From: a virus
DNA: 64,000 bases
Virus record (IMG/VR): IMGVR_UViG_3300033153_015063
Location: 62,001-126,000 of that record
Strand: one strand, 5' to 3'
The stretch's first letter is position 1; every line of letters begins with the position of its first letter. The position numbers and the translations under genes were made by a program. The notes beneath the pieces are model-generated. The model saw only the letters and a list, made by a program, of their open reading frames with translations. It was not told the origin of the DNA and made no database searches. Below, piece by piece: positions 17,750-26,470 of the stretch.

Positions 17750-17842
17750 ATGTCAATCTACGGGTTTCAGACAGACGACGCCTCCGCTGGTTACTACACT
17801 GGACAGACTGGGCCAAACTTCGTCCCAATCACAACCGGATAG
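17750..17842 (+). CDS. 30-aa micro-protein under a motif promoter
   Basis: MSIYGFQTDDASAGYYTG is the first part of a 30-residue frame that ends in TTG and TAG. It is soluble, glycine/aromatic-rich and has no hydrophobic helix. Support comes from the promoter: motif and TATA lie at the same distances as for the 186-aa gene at 15820, including similar GTAGTA-ATG leaders. It converges with the end of the 574-aa surface protein. No homologue can be named. Confidence 0.45.
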   Translation: MSIYGFQTDDASAGYYTGQTGPNFVPITTG

Positions 17843-17855
17843 GGGCCCACTAACC

Positions 17856-19580
17856 CTACCCCATCAACTTTGTGGGAAAGAAGTCGTCTGGTGGTTGGGC
17901 ATCCCCGTTGAGTATGACAGTCTCCTCGATATACTCATCAATCTCATCGAGAAGTGGGTCAATCTTTTCACGACGGAGAGAGAGACCAAGCATGACCATC
18001 GTACCCAACACACCAACCAGGATTACTACAGAAAGCACTGTTTTTGGGATGATAGAGTCTGTATCATCCCTTTCCCCATCCTCATCATCAATGGATTCCC
18101 CTGTGCCGTTGTTTGTGTTGTTATCGGACCCATTGTCAATTGGTGTATCGTTGGCGGTCTGGTTGTCCACGACCGGTGGAAAGTATGGTCTGATAGGATG
18201 CCAGGTAGGTTCAAGGAAGTTATTGGAAGTGTCTAAGACGGCTACTGAAACGTAGTATGTCTGGTTCAGGAAGGTGCCGTTGAAATCGGTAGATGTAGTG
18301 TTACGGTCTGTGAGATTGAACGTTGGTGTGGCATTGGAAACGTTTTTGGTCTCTATCTCCATGTATAGTTCATATCTACCAAAGTCATCTGCCGGACTGA
18401 TAGACCACTCTGCATGTATTGATGTAGATGAGTTCGAAGAAAGATTGGTGATATAGACTATCTCAGGAGGCGTCAGGTCTCGGTTGTCGATAGCCATCCC
18501 CTGTACGGTGTTGACGCTGATGAGTTTGAGACCTTTCAAGTTAACCGGCACTACCGAGAAGTAGTACGTCTGGTTATTGGTGAGATTGGATATAGTGGTC
18601 TCGTTGAAGGTCTTGGAGATGTTGACAGATTTGATCGAAGATGTGTTTGAGATGTTCGAGAAGATTTCAGTGTTGTAATACACCTCGTAGTAGTCCAGAA
18701 GGTCGGAAGGTATTGGGTCCCAATGAACATCCACACTACCTCCAGCGTCATCTGGAACATCAGATACGTTTGTGTATGGTTGTGAGATAGGAATATCATC
18801 TACGTTATACTCCACAATCTTTAAGTGATTGCTAACGAGTATATTGTTAGTATCTGGATTATAATCCACCCATCTTGGCCAATAAGACAATGGATATTCA
18901 TGGATAATACCAACCGTTCTGTTTAAAATAATAATCCTGTTATCATTGGAAGATAGAAGGATATTCCCATCTGGAAGCACGAAAGAACATAAAGATTGGA
19001 TTCCATAATATGACCAATTCATATCACTTTCGAATACAATATTATTTTGATAATCAGATATCAAGTACTTACCTTCTGGCGTTTTGGATGCATCCTGATA
19101 AGAACCGTTACCATCATATCTCCATATCAGGTCAGAATTGTTGTCTGGTAATATAGACCTCTCTTCTACAGCTCCTTCACCGCTTACCAACACATTTCCA
19201 TCATCTACTATCTCGATTGACTGTGGTGTGAAGTCCAACATATAATACCATACAATTTCTTTGGTATTGGTGTTTATCTCAGATATGTTTTGTGACGATG
19301 AGTCTACAACAAGTATATTACCATTATCTAGCACCAATGAATCTCTGGAATTATATAATTGACCATTGTATGACCACAGCTCAGTACCGTTTCGATCTAT
19401 TACTTTGATGTTATTACCCATAGTCACCAGTATATTATCCCCAAAATATCTGGATGCAATAATACCATTACGGTCCCAGCTCCATAACTCATCGTCGTCT
19501 CCAGCCGCTGGGCCAGAAAGAAATGACGCAAGCGGCATAGACACTACCAGCACAATTACCAACCATTGAAGATTTCTCAT
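17856..19580 (-). CDS. Surface protein: beta-propeller, two FN3 domains, C-terminal anchor, 574 aa
   Basis: Signal peptide (LQWLVIVLVVSMPLASFLSG). Residues of about 30-270 are repeated blades with W-S-Y/W-Y-Y and 'NGNILV' patterns (DNGNILVVDSSSQNISEINT), like the arylsulfotransferase/PQQ-type propellers. Two fibronectin-III domains follow (about 275-365 and 370-465; QTYYFSVVPVN and QTYYVSVAVLD are the F-strand signatures). Then come an Asn/Thr/Asp stalk, a membrane helix (TVLSVVILVGVLGTMVMLGL) and a ~35-residue cytoplasmic tail. TATA-like TTTATATTAAAG lies just upstream; nearly leaderless. Confidence 0.7.
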   Translation of the reverse strand: MRNLQWLVIVLVVSMPLASFLSGPAAGDDDELWSWDRNGIIASRYFGDNILVTMGNNIKVIDRNGTELWSYNGQLYNSRDSLVLDNGNILVVDSSSQNISEINTNTKEIVWYYMLDFTPQSIEIVDDGNVLVSGEGAVEERSILPDNNSDLIWRYDGNGSYQDASKTPEGKYLISDYQNNIVFESDMNWSYYGIQSLCSFVLPDGNILLSSNDNRIIILNRTVGIIHEYPLSYWPRWVDYNPDTNNILVSNHLKIVEYNVDDIPISQPYTNVSDVPDDAGGSVDVHWDPIPSDLLDYYEVYYNTEIFSNISNTSSIKSVNISKTFNETTISNLTNNQTYYFSVVPVNLKGLKLISVNTVQGMAIDNRDLTPPEIVYITNLSSNSSTSIHAEWSISPADDFGRYELYMEIETKNVSNATPTFNLTDRNTTSTDFNGTFLNQTYYVSVAVLDTSNNFLEPTWHPIRPYFPPVVDNQTANDTPIDNGSDNNTNNGTGESIDDEDGERDDTDSIIPKTVLSVVILVGVLGTMVMLGLSLRREKIDPLLDEIDEYIEETVILNGDAQPPDDFFPTKLMG

Positions 19581-19666
19581 TGTTGATGAATAGTCCTTCT
19601 TTAATATAAATCTTTATATCGACCTTATCGTCTAATTCACTTATCCTATCCCATCAACTTCGTGGA

Positions 19667-20032
19667 CTACATCCGTCTCCAGTCCCAGAAGATGATGAAG
19701 AGATAGAACATAACGAAGGCCCCTACAATGTCCCTTCCGACCTCTCCATTCGTGTACAGAGTGATTGATGCACCAAGCCCAAAAAAAGCAAGCCACGTAC
19801 CGACACTATCTAACAACGGATTCCTTTGTTCGTTACGGTGTAGGAACCAGGTCAATAGAAAAGATATGAACACGGTGATACCAAAGGCCCTACTATCGAG
19901 AAATCTTTGAGATGCATCGTTGTAGTAGTAGAAAAGTAGTAGGATGGGAAGGATGGCTATGACGAAGACGCCGAATGATGAACTCACAAATGAACGGCCT
20001 TTATCTTTAAAATTCTGGTCCAACACTGACAA
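19667..20032 (-). CDS. Membrane protein, 121 aa
   Basis: A charged N-terminus (LDQNFKDKGRSF) is followed by four hydrophobic segments and ends FWDWRRM. It starts with TTG behind GGAAGGTAG and lies 5 bases after the upstream gene. With 20037 and 20661 it forms a three-gene membrane operon. Not recognised. Confidence 0.55.
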   Translation of the reverse strand: MSVLDQNFKDKGRSFVSSSFGVFVIAILPILLLFYYYNDASQRFLDSRAFGITVFISFLLTWFLHRNEQRNPLLDSVGTWLAFFGLGASITLYTNGEVGRDIVGAFVMFYLFIIFWDWRRM

Positions 20033-20036
20033 TACT

Positions 20037-20654
20037 CTACCTTCCTTTTTTGAACACGAAGTATATCATTATGATAAAAAGCAGCGATGAGATTATAACT
20101 ATATTGTTGTAGAATATTTCAAGTGGTAGATCCCCTATCTGGCTGTCGATGAAAGTGCCACCAAGCATAGTCACACCAAAACCAAGTGAACCCAACAATA
20201 TGGGGTCGGCCCTGGTAAAAAATTTCACTACCAAGAGTGACCCGATGGCGGCTACGAGTACAGCTATGAGTATAAGCCCATTGAACTCTGGAACTGTAGT
20301 TCCACCAAGTTCTGCTTCAGTATAAGCAGAAGAAAATGGTAGAAGTGAAGATGATAAGTAATCGCCCATGTATGTAATAGATATAATAAGAGATGTTATA
20401 GTAGTAAATATAAAAATCTTATTAACGTCTGTAGTAAAACTATCATCTTTGATGATGATATATGACATAAATACAAACACAACAATAGCCAGAATTGATA
20501 TTGTTGTATCTCTAAGGAAACCTGATATCAGTATAGATTCAGATAATGTTGTATTTATTACAACCAATATCCTACATATCAAGTTTCCTCTATCATAGAT
20601 GACAAACATTATAGAGAGCCATGTGAGTAGTACCAGAACCAACTCAGCTTCCAC
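20037..20654 (-). CDS. Polytopic membrane protein, 205 aa
   Basis: Six or seven hydrophobic helices with a short extracellular loop (LLPFSSAYTEAELGGTTVPE). GTG start. The genes on both sides are within 7 bases. Base composition is more AT-rich than that of the surface-protein genes. Family unknown. Confidence 0.55.
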   Translation of the reverse strand: MEAELVLVLLTWLSIMFVIYDRGNLICRILVVINTTLSESILISGFLRDTTISILAIVVFVFMSYIIIKDDSFTTDVNKIFIFTTITSLIISITYMGDYLSSSLLPFSSAYTEAELGGTTVPEFNGLILIAVLVAAIGSLLVVKFFTRADPILLGSLGFGVTMLGGTFIDSQIGDLPLEIFYNNIVIISSLLFIIMIYFVFKKGR

Positions 20655-20660
20655 TTTGGC

Positions 20661-20975
20661 TCATCCCCCAATAACGGCGAGGACAAACTCCCCTACCATC
20701 TCGCCCATAAAGATGAAGATGAAGGTTAAAACCAGTGCGAGTCCGATGGTGATGTTCCTGGTCTTTGGGGTGATCTCGGACCACTCAAATCCCTCGAATA
20801 CTGCAAACACCCCCAGGATAGCCACCAGGACGACGAAGAGGTTGTAGATTGTGTTCGATAGGAATCCCAACTGGAAAAACAGTGAACCGTCGGCTTTGTA
20901 GATGGTCATAAAGAGTAGGATGATACCTAGCGTACCGAAAAGCACTGTCATGGGTTTTTCTTGTATCAAAGCCAT
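20661..20975 (-). CDS. Membrane protein, 104 aa, first gene of its operon
   Basis: Starts MALIQEKPMTVLFGTLG and has four likely helices. A TTG nine bases farther upstream is an alternative start. ACTATTAATAC about 25-30 bases upstream may be the TATA box, divergent from the gene at 21080. Function unknown; probably an assembly partner of the two downstream membrane proteins. Confidence 0.5.
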   Translation of the reverse strand: MALIQEKPMTVLFGTLGIILLFMTIYKADGSLFFQLGFLSNTIYNLFVVLVAILGVFAVFEGFEWSEITPKTRNITIGLALVLTFIFIFMGEMVGEFVLAVIGG

Positions 20976-21079
20976 CAGGGACAATCAACGAACCCGGCGT
21001 ATTAATAGTTTTCGCCGGATTCCGGGTCCGTCTAGACCGAAAAGGAAAAAAAGGAGAGACTACATCTACCTCCGTGTCT

Positions 21080-22273
21080 ATGAGAGAACACCTGAAAGCC
21101 CCAAGGACTATTATAGGCCTCATTGTAGTCACACTGTTATTGACACTTATTTCATTCTACTTCCCCAACGAATCCTTTATCTCTACATACATAGCACTCA
21201 GTTACATAATAATCTCTGTATCGACAATTTTGGTTATAATGGAGAGTAAAAGAGAACCAAAACCATCTATGATGATATTGTTGATGATAGCTCTATTTGT
21301 AACTATGACGTGTCATCTCATAGCAAACTCGTTTATAATTAAAGACCAGATAGAAGAGTATGTAAAAGTAGATTTCAGTATAACTATTCAATCAATAATT
21401 GCCTTCAATATAATCGTAGCCGTTATTTATTTACTGGCCCTCATCATTTTTGAATCGTTGTTAACAGATAAAAAGACGAGGGCCGCCGTCACCAGCATCA
21501 GTCTGGTAATTATATTGTGTATGACATTTTTCTCGTCTTTCCTGATAATGGGGTCGACCATCAAAGACGACCGGACCGCAACCGTATCAATCTCCTATGC
21601 AACCATGACCGAACTTGTCGTTTTCGAGTATGACCACGACATCAATCTTTCGTCCAATACCACCACTGAGACAGAGTATCAGAACTTCACCGATGATTAC
21701 TGGAACCATACTGATGAGACGATGGGTAGTGCCAATCATATCCTGAACAACTCTGGCATGAACATGATCTTCCAACAACTTGATGAACGTAAGTTGGGCA
21801 TCATCATCGTTTTCGATGAGTTGAGTTTCCGCCCAGTTCTCTCACTGACAGTTTATCTCAACCTGGTCAATGGCACAGTAGAAGACATCGAGGAAGGTTG
21901 TAATAATGTTACCATCCCTTTGGAGTTAACGCCTGCTGAGGGTGGAAGCGGCCTGGCTTCATCCTACATTACCTACGCTGTGGATAAGATTGCGATGGAG
22001 GACCTTGGTGGCTACGGGTTGGCGAAAGATGGGTTATATGATGTGGTCCTTTTTGCGAAGTATAGTAATTACAGAACGTTCATAGACCACGTAGAAAAAT
22101 ATCTATCTGATGGTGAGATAACCCCAGACGAAGCACGGAATATAGCCCTGGATGTACTGCAAGAACATCTAATAACAATTGCACCTGTATCCGAGCTCCA
22201 GGACATAGACAATACAATACTCTCTTCAGGAAAAACACAACAATCAATTCAAAAGGCACTTGAAATGAGGTAG
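21080..22273 (+). CDS. Membrane protein with large external domain, 397 aa
   Basis: Four or five N-terminal helices within the first ~160 residues are followed by a soluble domain. Its start is marked by serine/threonine-rich sequence (INLSSNTTTETEYQNFTDD) with several potential N-glycosylation sites. It continues as a mixed alpha/beta region to the C-terminus. A GTG at 21074 is an alternative start. The PrsW-like protease gene follows after two bases, so the pair is co-expressed, and this protein could be its substrate or sensor. Confidence 0.55.
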   Translation: MREHLKAPRTIIGLIVVTLLLTLISFYFPNESFISTYIALSYIIISVSTILVIMESKREPKPSMMILLMIALFVTMTCHLIANSFIIKDQIEEYVKVDFSITIQSIIAFNIIVAVIYLLALIIFESLLTDKKTRAAVTSISLVIILCMTFFSSFLIMGSTIKDDRTATVSISYATMTELVVFEYDHDINLSSNTTTETEYQNFTDDYWNHTDETMGSANHILNNSGMNMIFQQLDERKLGIIIVFDELSFRPVLSLTVYLNLVNGTVEDIEEGCNNVTIPLELTPAEGGSGLASSYITYAVDKIAMEDLGGYGLAKDGLYDVVLFAKYSNYRTFIDHVEKYLSDGEITPDEARNIALDVLQEHLITIAPVSELQDIDNTILSSGKTQQSIQKALEMR

Positions 22274-22275
22274 AC

Positions 22276-22833
22276 ATGGATTCCAATACAGTACTCACAA
22301 TTTATGCTATAGTGGTCGTAGCTGTAGTACCACTCTTGTTTGTATTACGAGAGAAATCGAGGAAATTTGCGGGTCCCTACTTCGGCGGATTCGCAGCTGT
22401 ACTCATCTCTTTAATCCTTGAAACTCATATCTCAAGAGGGGCTGCCTTTCCAGTCATAGTGGTGTTCTGGGCCCCATTTGTAGAGGAGTTTTCGAAAGCG
22501 ATAATTATCATTGCTTTCACGAACATCCTGAAAGACGAAGGGACAGAAAACGTGTTCTGGGTATGGTTGTTCATCGGACTGGGTTTTGGTCTCGGAGAAA
22601 ATGGTCTCTACACCACGTATCTCATCAACTCAGATGCAGCAATGACAACCATCATCTCCAGAACACTCTTTCCAGTGGCCCTACATATCGTCACTACTGT
22701 GGTCACTGGTTGGCTTATAGAGAGAACACTCTCCGGTAAAAAAATCTCTTTTGGTGTTGCTATACTCTATGCAATAATCCTCTCACTTCCTGCGGTGGTC
22801 ATCCACTACTGGTACAACCTCAGCGTAGCCTGA
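22276..22833 (+). CDS. PrsW-like intramembrane protease, 185 aa
   Basis: Polytopic protein with the family's conserved acidic and histidine residues in successive helices: EEFSK (about residues 74-78), a glutamate in GLGFGLGEN (about 107-115) and a histidine in FPVALHIVTT (about 140). In PrsW proteins these residues form the active site of a metal-dependent or glutamate-type intramembrane protease that cuts membrane-bound regulators. It directly follows the 397-aa membrane protein, a candidate substrate. The start is separated from the previous stop by two bases. Confidence 0.7.
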   Translation: MDSNTVLTIYAIVVVAVVPLLFVLREKSRKFAGPYFGGFAAVLISLILETHISRGAAFPVIVVFWAPFVEEFSKAIIIIAFTNILKDEGTENVFWVWLFIGLGFGLGENGLYTTYLINSDAAMTTIISRTLFPVALHIVTTVVTGWLIERTLSGKKISFGVAILYAIILSLPAVVIHYWYNLSVA

Positions 22834-22883
22834 CCACAAAAGTGCAGCAAACTTTATAAACTTATCTCGGGTTTTTAACCCGA

Positions 22884-23699
22884 ATGAGTGATGGTAAAGA
22901 GTTACTGGACGCCGCTATAACTATGTTGGATGACCTTATGGAAGAAAAGAAGGGTGGTAAAGACAAAGGTATGATAGAGAGGTGGTTCCAGTTACGAGAG
23001 GATAGAGAGAAAATAAGATTAGAAGATGATCTCAACAATCTGAGAAAAGAAAAAGAGTTATGGATGAAAAAAGTAACTGAAAAAAGTGAAGTTATTTCAC
23101 CTACACCAACAGTTATTTCACCTACACCAACAGTTATTTCACCTACACCAACAGTTATTTCACCTACACCAACACTCAAAAAAGATCCGAATATTTCTAT
23201 CTGTGATATATGTAGAAACCCACTGGCAATCAACAATGATGGTTCATCAAAATGTATGAATGAAGGATGCACAAAATACAGTAAAACGCATCGTAAAAAA
23301 GGGATTGCATCAAATAGAAAAGACATACCAAAATCAGAAACTCACACAAAATACAGTAAAAGAAATAGCAATATACTTAGAGTCGCTGTAGACAATGAGA
23401 TATGTAAACTATTAGTAGATAACATCGGAGATTTTTTCGGAGTCAAAGAAATTTCAAAAGGTATATTTAATAAAGATATTATAAATGATTATAAAGATAT
23501 TATTAATATCAATACTTATATAAGCAATGTTCTGAAATCAATTGATGAAAAAGAAGAATTTATCGGTTCAAAAGATGAATGGGCAGTTTTTACATTTTAC
23601 GATAATGAATATGTTTTCTGTAGAACGGGGGTTGCCAAAGGTAGAAAATATAAAATAGAGAGAAAAGTAGATGATTACTCCTGGATCGAGTTAACTTAG
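22884..23699 (+). CDS. Zinc-ribbon protein with coiled coil and VISPTPT repeat, 271 aa
   Basis: In order: a charged helical/coiled-coil region (about 1-68), four tandem VISPTPT units (about 70-97), a zinc-binding segment (CDICRNPL ... SSKCMNEGC, about 107-130) and a C-terminal ~130-residue domain with helix-turn-helix-like spacing. CTTTATAAAC about 25 bases upstream gives a near-leaderless start. Its coding sequence is clearly more AT-rich than its neighbours, consistent with separate acquisition. A regulator or DNA-binding role is possible but unproven. Confidence 0.6.
   Translation: MSDGKELLDAAITMLDDLMEEKKGGKDKGMIERWFQLREDREKIRLEDDLNNLRKEKELWMKKVTEKSEVISPTPTVISPTPTVISPTPTVISPTPTLKKDPNISICDICRNPLAINNDGSSKCMNEGCTKYSKTHRKKGIASNRKDIPKSETHTKYSKRNSNILRVAVDNEICKLLVDNIGDFFGVKEISKGIFNKDIINDYKDIININTYISNVLKSIDEKEEFIGSKDEWAVFTFYDNEYVFCRTGVAKGRKYKIERKVDDYSWIELT
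23091..23174 (+). repeat. Four perfect 21-bp tandem repeats, in frame
   Basis: GTTATTTCACCTACACCAAC(A) is repeated four times without mismatch, encoding VISPTPT each time. It forms a proline/threonine linker between the coiled coil and the zinc segment. Confidence 0.9.
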
Positions 23700-23762
23700 C
23701 CTTTAGCCAGAAAACAAACCCTCCCGAACTCTTTATATACTCAACACCCATTGTATTCCTTG

Positions 23763-24452
23763 ATGACCACCGTAGAGATACCTGAGGGTTCAGGGAATAG
23801 ATACCGCTATGATTATGAAGAGGGAGCTACGGTCTACAAGGGGCCGGTCGGCAATGCACCAGCCCTGGATGAGGAGGAATTTCTCTCTTTGATGGAAATG
23901 GGCATTCCCGAAGGGAGGATAGCCACCGAAAGAGATGGGATATACCGGAAAATCAAGGGTAACTACTACGACGACGACGGAAACCGCATCAAGGTATTCG
24001 TAAAGTACGGTTTCACCCAGTTGGGCAACCAGGAACCATACTTCTCCATCACAGCCGAGGCAGGGTCCAACAAAACCGGTTGGTCCAGTGGGATGCAGCA
24101 TGAAAAAATCGAGAACGCTTTCGAGGAGTTCCCAGAGCTCACCAGGTGGCATCTTACAAACATCAGTAATGGTCCGATGCACTATAATGCCAACGCCAAA
24201 CACCATTGGAAAAAAGATAAGCTTGACGCCTTCAAGAGTACCATCGTGTTCGGGGCCCTACCAGACGATGATATGGAAGACATCGAGTTTATGATGGACC
24301 AGTCTCCCGACGCCTTCCTTAACGATAGACTGCCAAAGTTGATGGAACAGTTTCGAAAGGACATGAAAAAGTTCAATGTTCCACCACCAAGAGGACAGAG
24401 AACACGAGAAGCTATCGACGTTGTGATGGCAGCAGCCTACGAAGACTGGTAA
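23763..24452 (+). CDS. Tag-family protein, 229 aa
   Basis: Canonical module at the N-terminus (TVEIPEGSGNRYRYDYEEGA, then TVYKGPVGNAPALDEEEFL). The cargo of about 185 residues is unrecognised; it contains a strand-rich stretch (NRIKVFVKYGFTQLG) and a C-terminal basic/proline region ending in a short helix. The promoter (CGAACTCTTTATATACTC) and leader are essentially identical to those of the oppositely oriented member at 34081. The real start is ATG 23763; the frame opens slightly earlier with TTG codons. Confidence 0.7.
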   Translation: MTTVEIPEGSGNRYRYDYEEGATVYKGPVGNAPALDEEEFLSLMEMGIPEGRIATERDGIYRKIKGNYYDDDGNRIKVFVKYGFTQLGNQEPYFSITAEAGSNKTGWSSGMQHEKIENAFEEFPELTRWHLTNISNGPMHYNANAKHHWKKDKLDAFKSTIVFGALPDDDMEDIEFMMDQSPDAFLNDRLPKLMEQFRKDMKKFNVPPPRGQRTREAIDVVMAAAYEDW

Positions 24453-24548
24453 CCACCTCCTCCATCATCCCTCCGTATCTTCCCACCTCCCACCTCCATC
24501 CTCCCCCGAACTCTTTAAATACTCCTCAGCCCATCCCACATTGATACC

Positions 24549-25646
24549 ATGACCGTCGTCGAAATCCCTCCAGGTTCAGGTAACCGCTACAAATACGTCT
24601 ACGAAGGCGGCAAGACTGTGTACAAGGGGCCGGTCGGCACGGCCCCGGAGCTTTCGGAGGGGGAGTTCCTGGAGATGTTCCAGGTTCAACTCACAGGACC
24701 CGAACCTACGAACCAGGATAAAGCAAATTCCTTCATCGCAGAGAATGAAGAAAAAATCAAGTCTGTCATCCGGGAAGGTCTCGGAGAAGAGTATGCCTGG
24801 GACCTTGACGACTGGGACGAAGATGAGCTCGTGGACCTCATCTACGAGATTCTCAACGACGCCAACAAGTTCGATGAACTGGGTGAAGAGGAACTTGAAC
24901 ACCGGGAACAGATTGCAGATATCGAGAAAGAACTCAAAGGTGCCCTTGAAGATGCTTCATCGACTGAAGAGAAAGAGAATCTGAAGTCCGAGGCAAAAAA
25001 GGAGATAGCCAAACTCAAATCGGCTTGGGATTGGGACGATGGAAAGGGGGCACTCATCGAGAGTCTGGTTTCCGACCTCGAACTCGAAGATGGACCATGG
25101 GCTGACTCCTTCAAATACGAACACCCCGACGAACCAGGCGAATGGGTGGCGATGAAAGAAGACGATGCCAAATCGGCCGCTATCGAGGATACCATCGGAC
25201 TCATTGAAGAAATGGGTGGCGATCTCGGTGATTTTGTCAAAGACCACGTCGACGAGAAGAAAGCGAAAAACTACTTCGAGATGGTTTATACCGAATGGGA
25301 TGAATCCTACATCGAAGATATCAGGGATGAAAAATCGAGCGATGAAGATGAATGGGCCAGTCGTCTTGAAGAGGAAATAGAAGAGTGGGGTGTTGATGAC
25401 GAAGACGAGCTCCGAGAGGTATTGACCAAGTCCAAACTCGATGAAGGACGTGGTGGATTTGACTACTACGCCAATAACTTCGGAGAAGATGAAGCTTTTA
25501 AGGTCGCCGATGGTAACGGGCTTATCGACATGCAGGCAGCGGCCGAGTTCGCTGTAAATACAGACGGTTGGGCCCACTCTCTTTCTGGCTACGACGGGAA
25601 CTATTCTGATATGAGTGGCGGTTACGTCACATTCAGGACAAATTAA
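24549..25646 (+). CDS. Tag-family protein, acidic helical cargo, 365 aa
   Basis: Module TVVEIPPGSGNRYKYVYEGG then TVYKGPVGTAPELSEGEFLE. The cargo is very acidic and helical (many E/D/K, e.g. EELEHREQIADIEKELKGAL), probably coiled coil, with a glycine/aromatic-rich end. The module DNA is nearly identical to that of the member at 59862-60674, but the cargos are unrelated. TATA TTTAAATAC about 30 bases upstream; pyrimidine-rich leader without a ribosome-binding site. Confidence 0.7.
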   Translation: MTVVEIPPGSGNRYKYVYEGGKTVYKGPVGTAPELSEGEFLEMFQVQLTGPEPTNQDKANSFIAENEEKIKSVIREGLGEEYAWDLDDWDEDELVDLIYEILNDANKFDELGEEELEHREQIADIEKELKGALEDASSTEEKENLKSEAKKEIAKLKSAWDWDDGKGALIESLVSDLELEDGPWADSFKYEHPDEPGEWVAMKEDDAKSAAIEDTIGLIEEMGGDLGDFVKDHVDEKKAKNYFEMVYTEWDESYIEDIRDEKSSDEDEWASRLEEEIEEWGVDDEDELREVLTKSKLDEGRGGFDYYANNFGEDEAFKVADGNGLIDMQAAAEFAVNTDGWAHSLSGYDGNYSDMSGGYVTFRTN

Positions 25647-25698
25647 CCAGGTCGTAGTCGCCGATCTCTTTTTAAACTTATCCAGACATCTTTTCTAC

Positions 25699-25971
25699 AT
25701 GGCCAACTATAGCACTGAAGACCTCGCCAAGATGCACCACTATCCCTACGTGAAAACCGTGACCCATCTCGTCGAGTTCTCCGAAGAGGTAAAAAAGAAG
25801 TTGCATAAGGAAATTATGAACATGACACCTGGCGACGAGGACCCCGTTGATGGTGTTGTGTTTCGGGACGTCGACATGAACACCATCCACATCTACTTCT
25901 ACGAAGAGCTCTCCGAACAGGCAGAGAACAAGCTCGATAAACTCGTTGAGAAGTGGGTCAACCCAACCTGA
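25699..25971 (+). CDS. Small soluble protein, 90 aa
   Basis: Starts MANYSTEDLAKMHHYPYVKT. The alternation of helix (EEVKKKLHKEIMN) and strands (VVFRDVDMNTIHIYFYEEL) suggests a compact alpha/beta fold. TTTTTAAAC at about 25670 is the TATA box, placing the transcript start close to the ATG. The longer open frame upstream overlaps the previous gene and is not needed. Not recognised. Confidence 0.6.
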   Translation: MANYSTEDLAKMHHYPYVKTVTHLVEFSEEVKKKLHKEIMNMTPGDEDPVDGVVFRDVDMNTIHIYFYEELSEQAENKLDKLVEKWVNPT

Positions 25972-26066
25972 CCATCCGATGAGGCAGTCCGAGTATCGTT
26001 CTTTCCCTTCTAGAGACCATCGACCATCCCGAAATACTTAAATATCACCCTATCATTCTATACCCA

Positions 26067-26369
26067 ATGACTGACAACAGGATGCTCATGGTCGTTGCTG
26101 CTGCCCTCGTCATCGTTGGACTCTTCCTTCACGGTGATGTAATCGGACTCGGTGTAACCCTTCCACTCTATGCAGGCTTCATCTTCTTCGGGTTACTGGT
26201 CTCCGTCGGACTGACCTGGCTCCTCGCCGAACTTGGCTGGCTTGACTTCGCTGAAGTGGATTCCATATTCAAGTTCAGGGGCTGGATAGTCATAATCACC
26301 CTCTTCGTCCTCTTCTATATACTACATCTCTACTGGCTCTCTCCAGATGTAGACCTCTTTTCCTACTGA
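26067..26369 (+). CDS. Small membrane protein, 100 aa
   Basis: Three hydrophobic helices (about 6-24, 28-52, 70-90) separated by acidic turns (GWLDFAEVDSIFKFRG). ACTTAAATATC lies about 25 bases upstream, and the ATG is probably leaderless or nearly so. It stands just before the plus-strand surface operon. Unknown family. Confidence 0.6.
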   Translation: MTDNRMLMVVAAALVIVGLFLHGDVIGLGVTLPLYAGFIFFGLLVSVGLTWLLAELGWLDFAEVDSIFKFRGWIVIITLFVLFYILHLYWLSPDVDLFSY

Positions 26370-26470
26370 CGACCCGACCCAACCCAACCTTTTATCCTCT
26401 CAATTTTCTTTTGCTGTTCTACTACCATCCACCAGGAAGGTATATAAGTGATACTTGAGATACATCTTCG

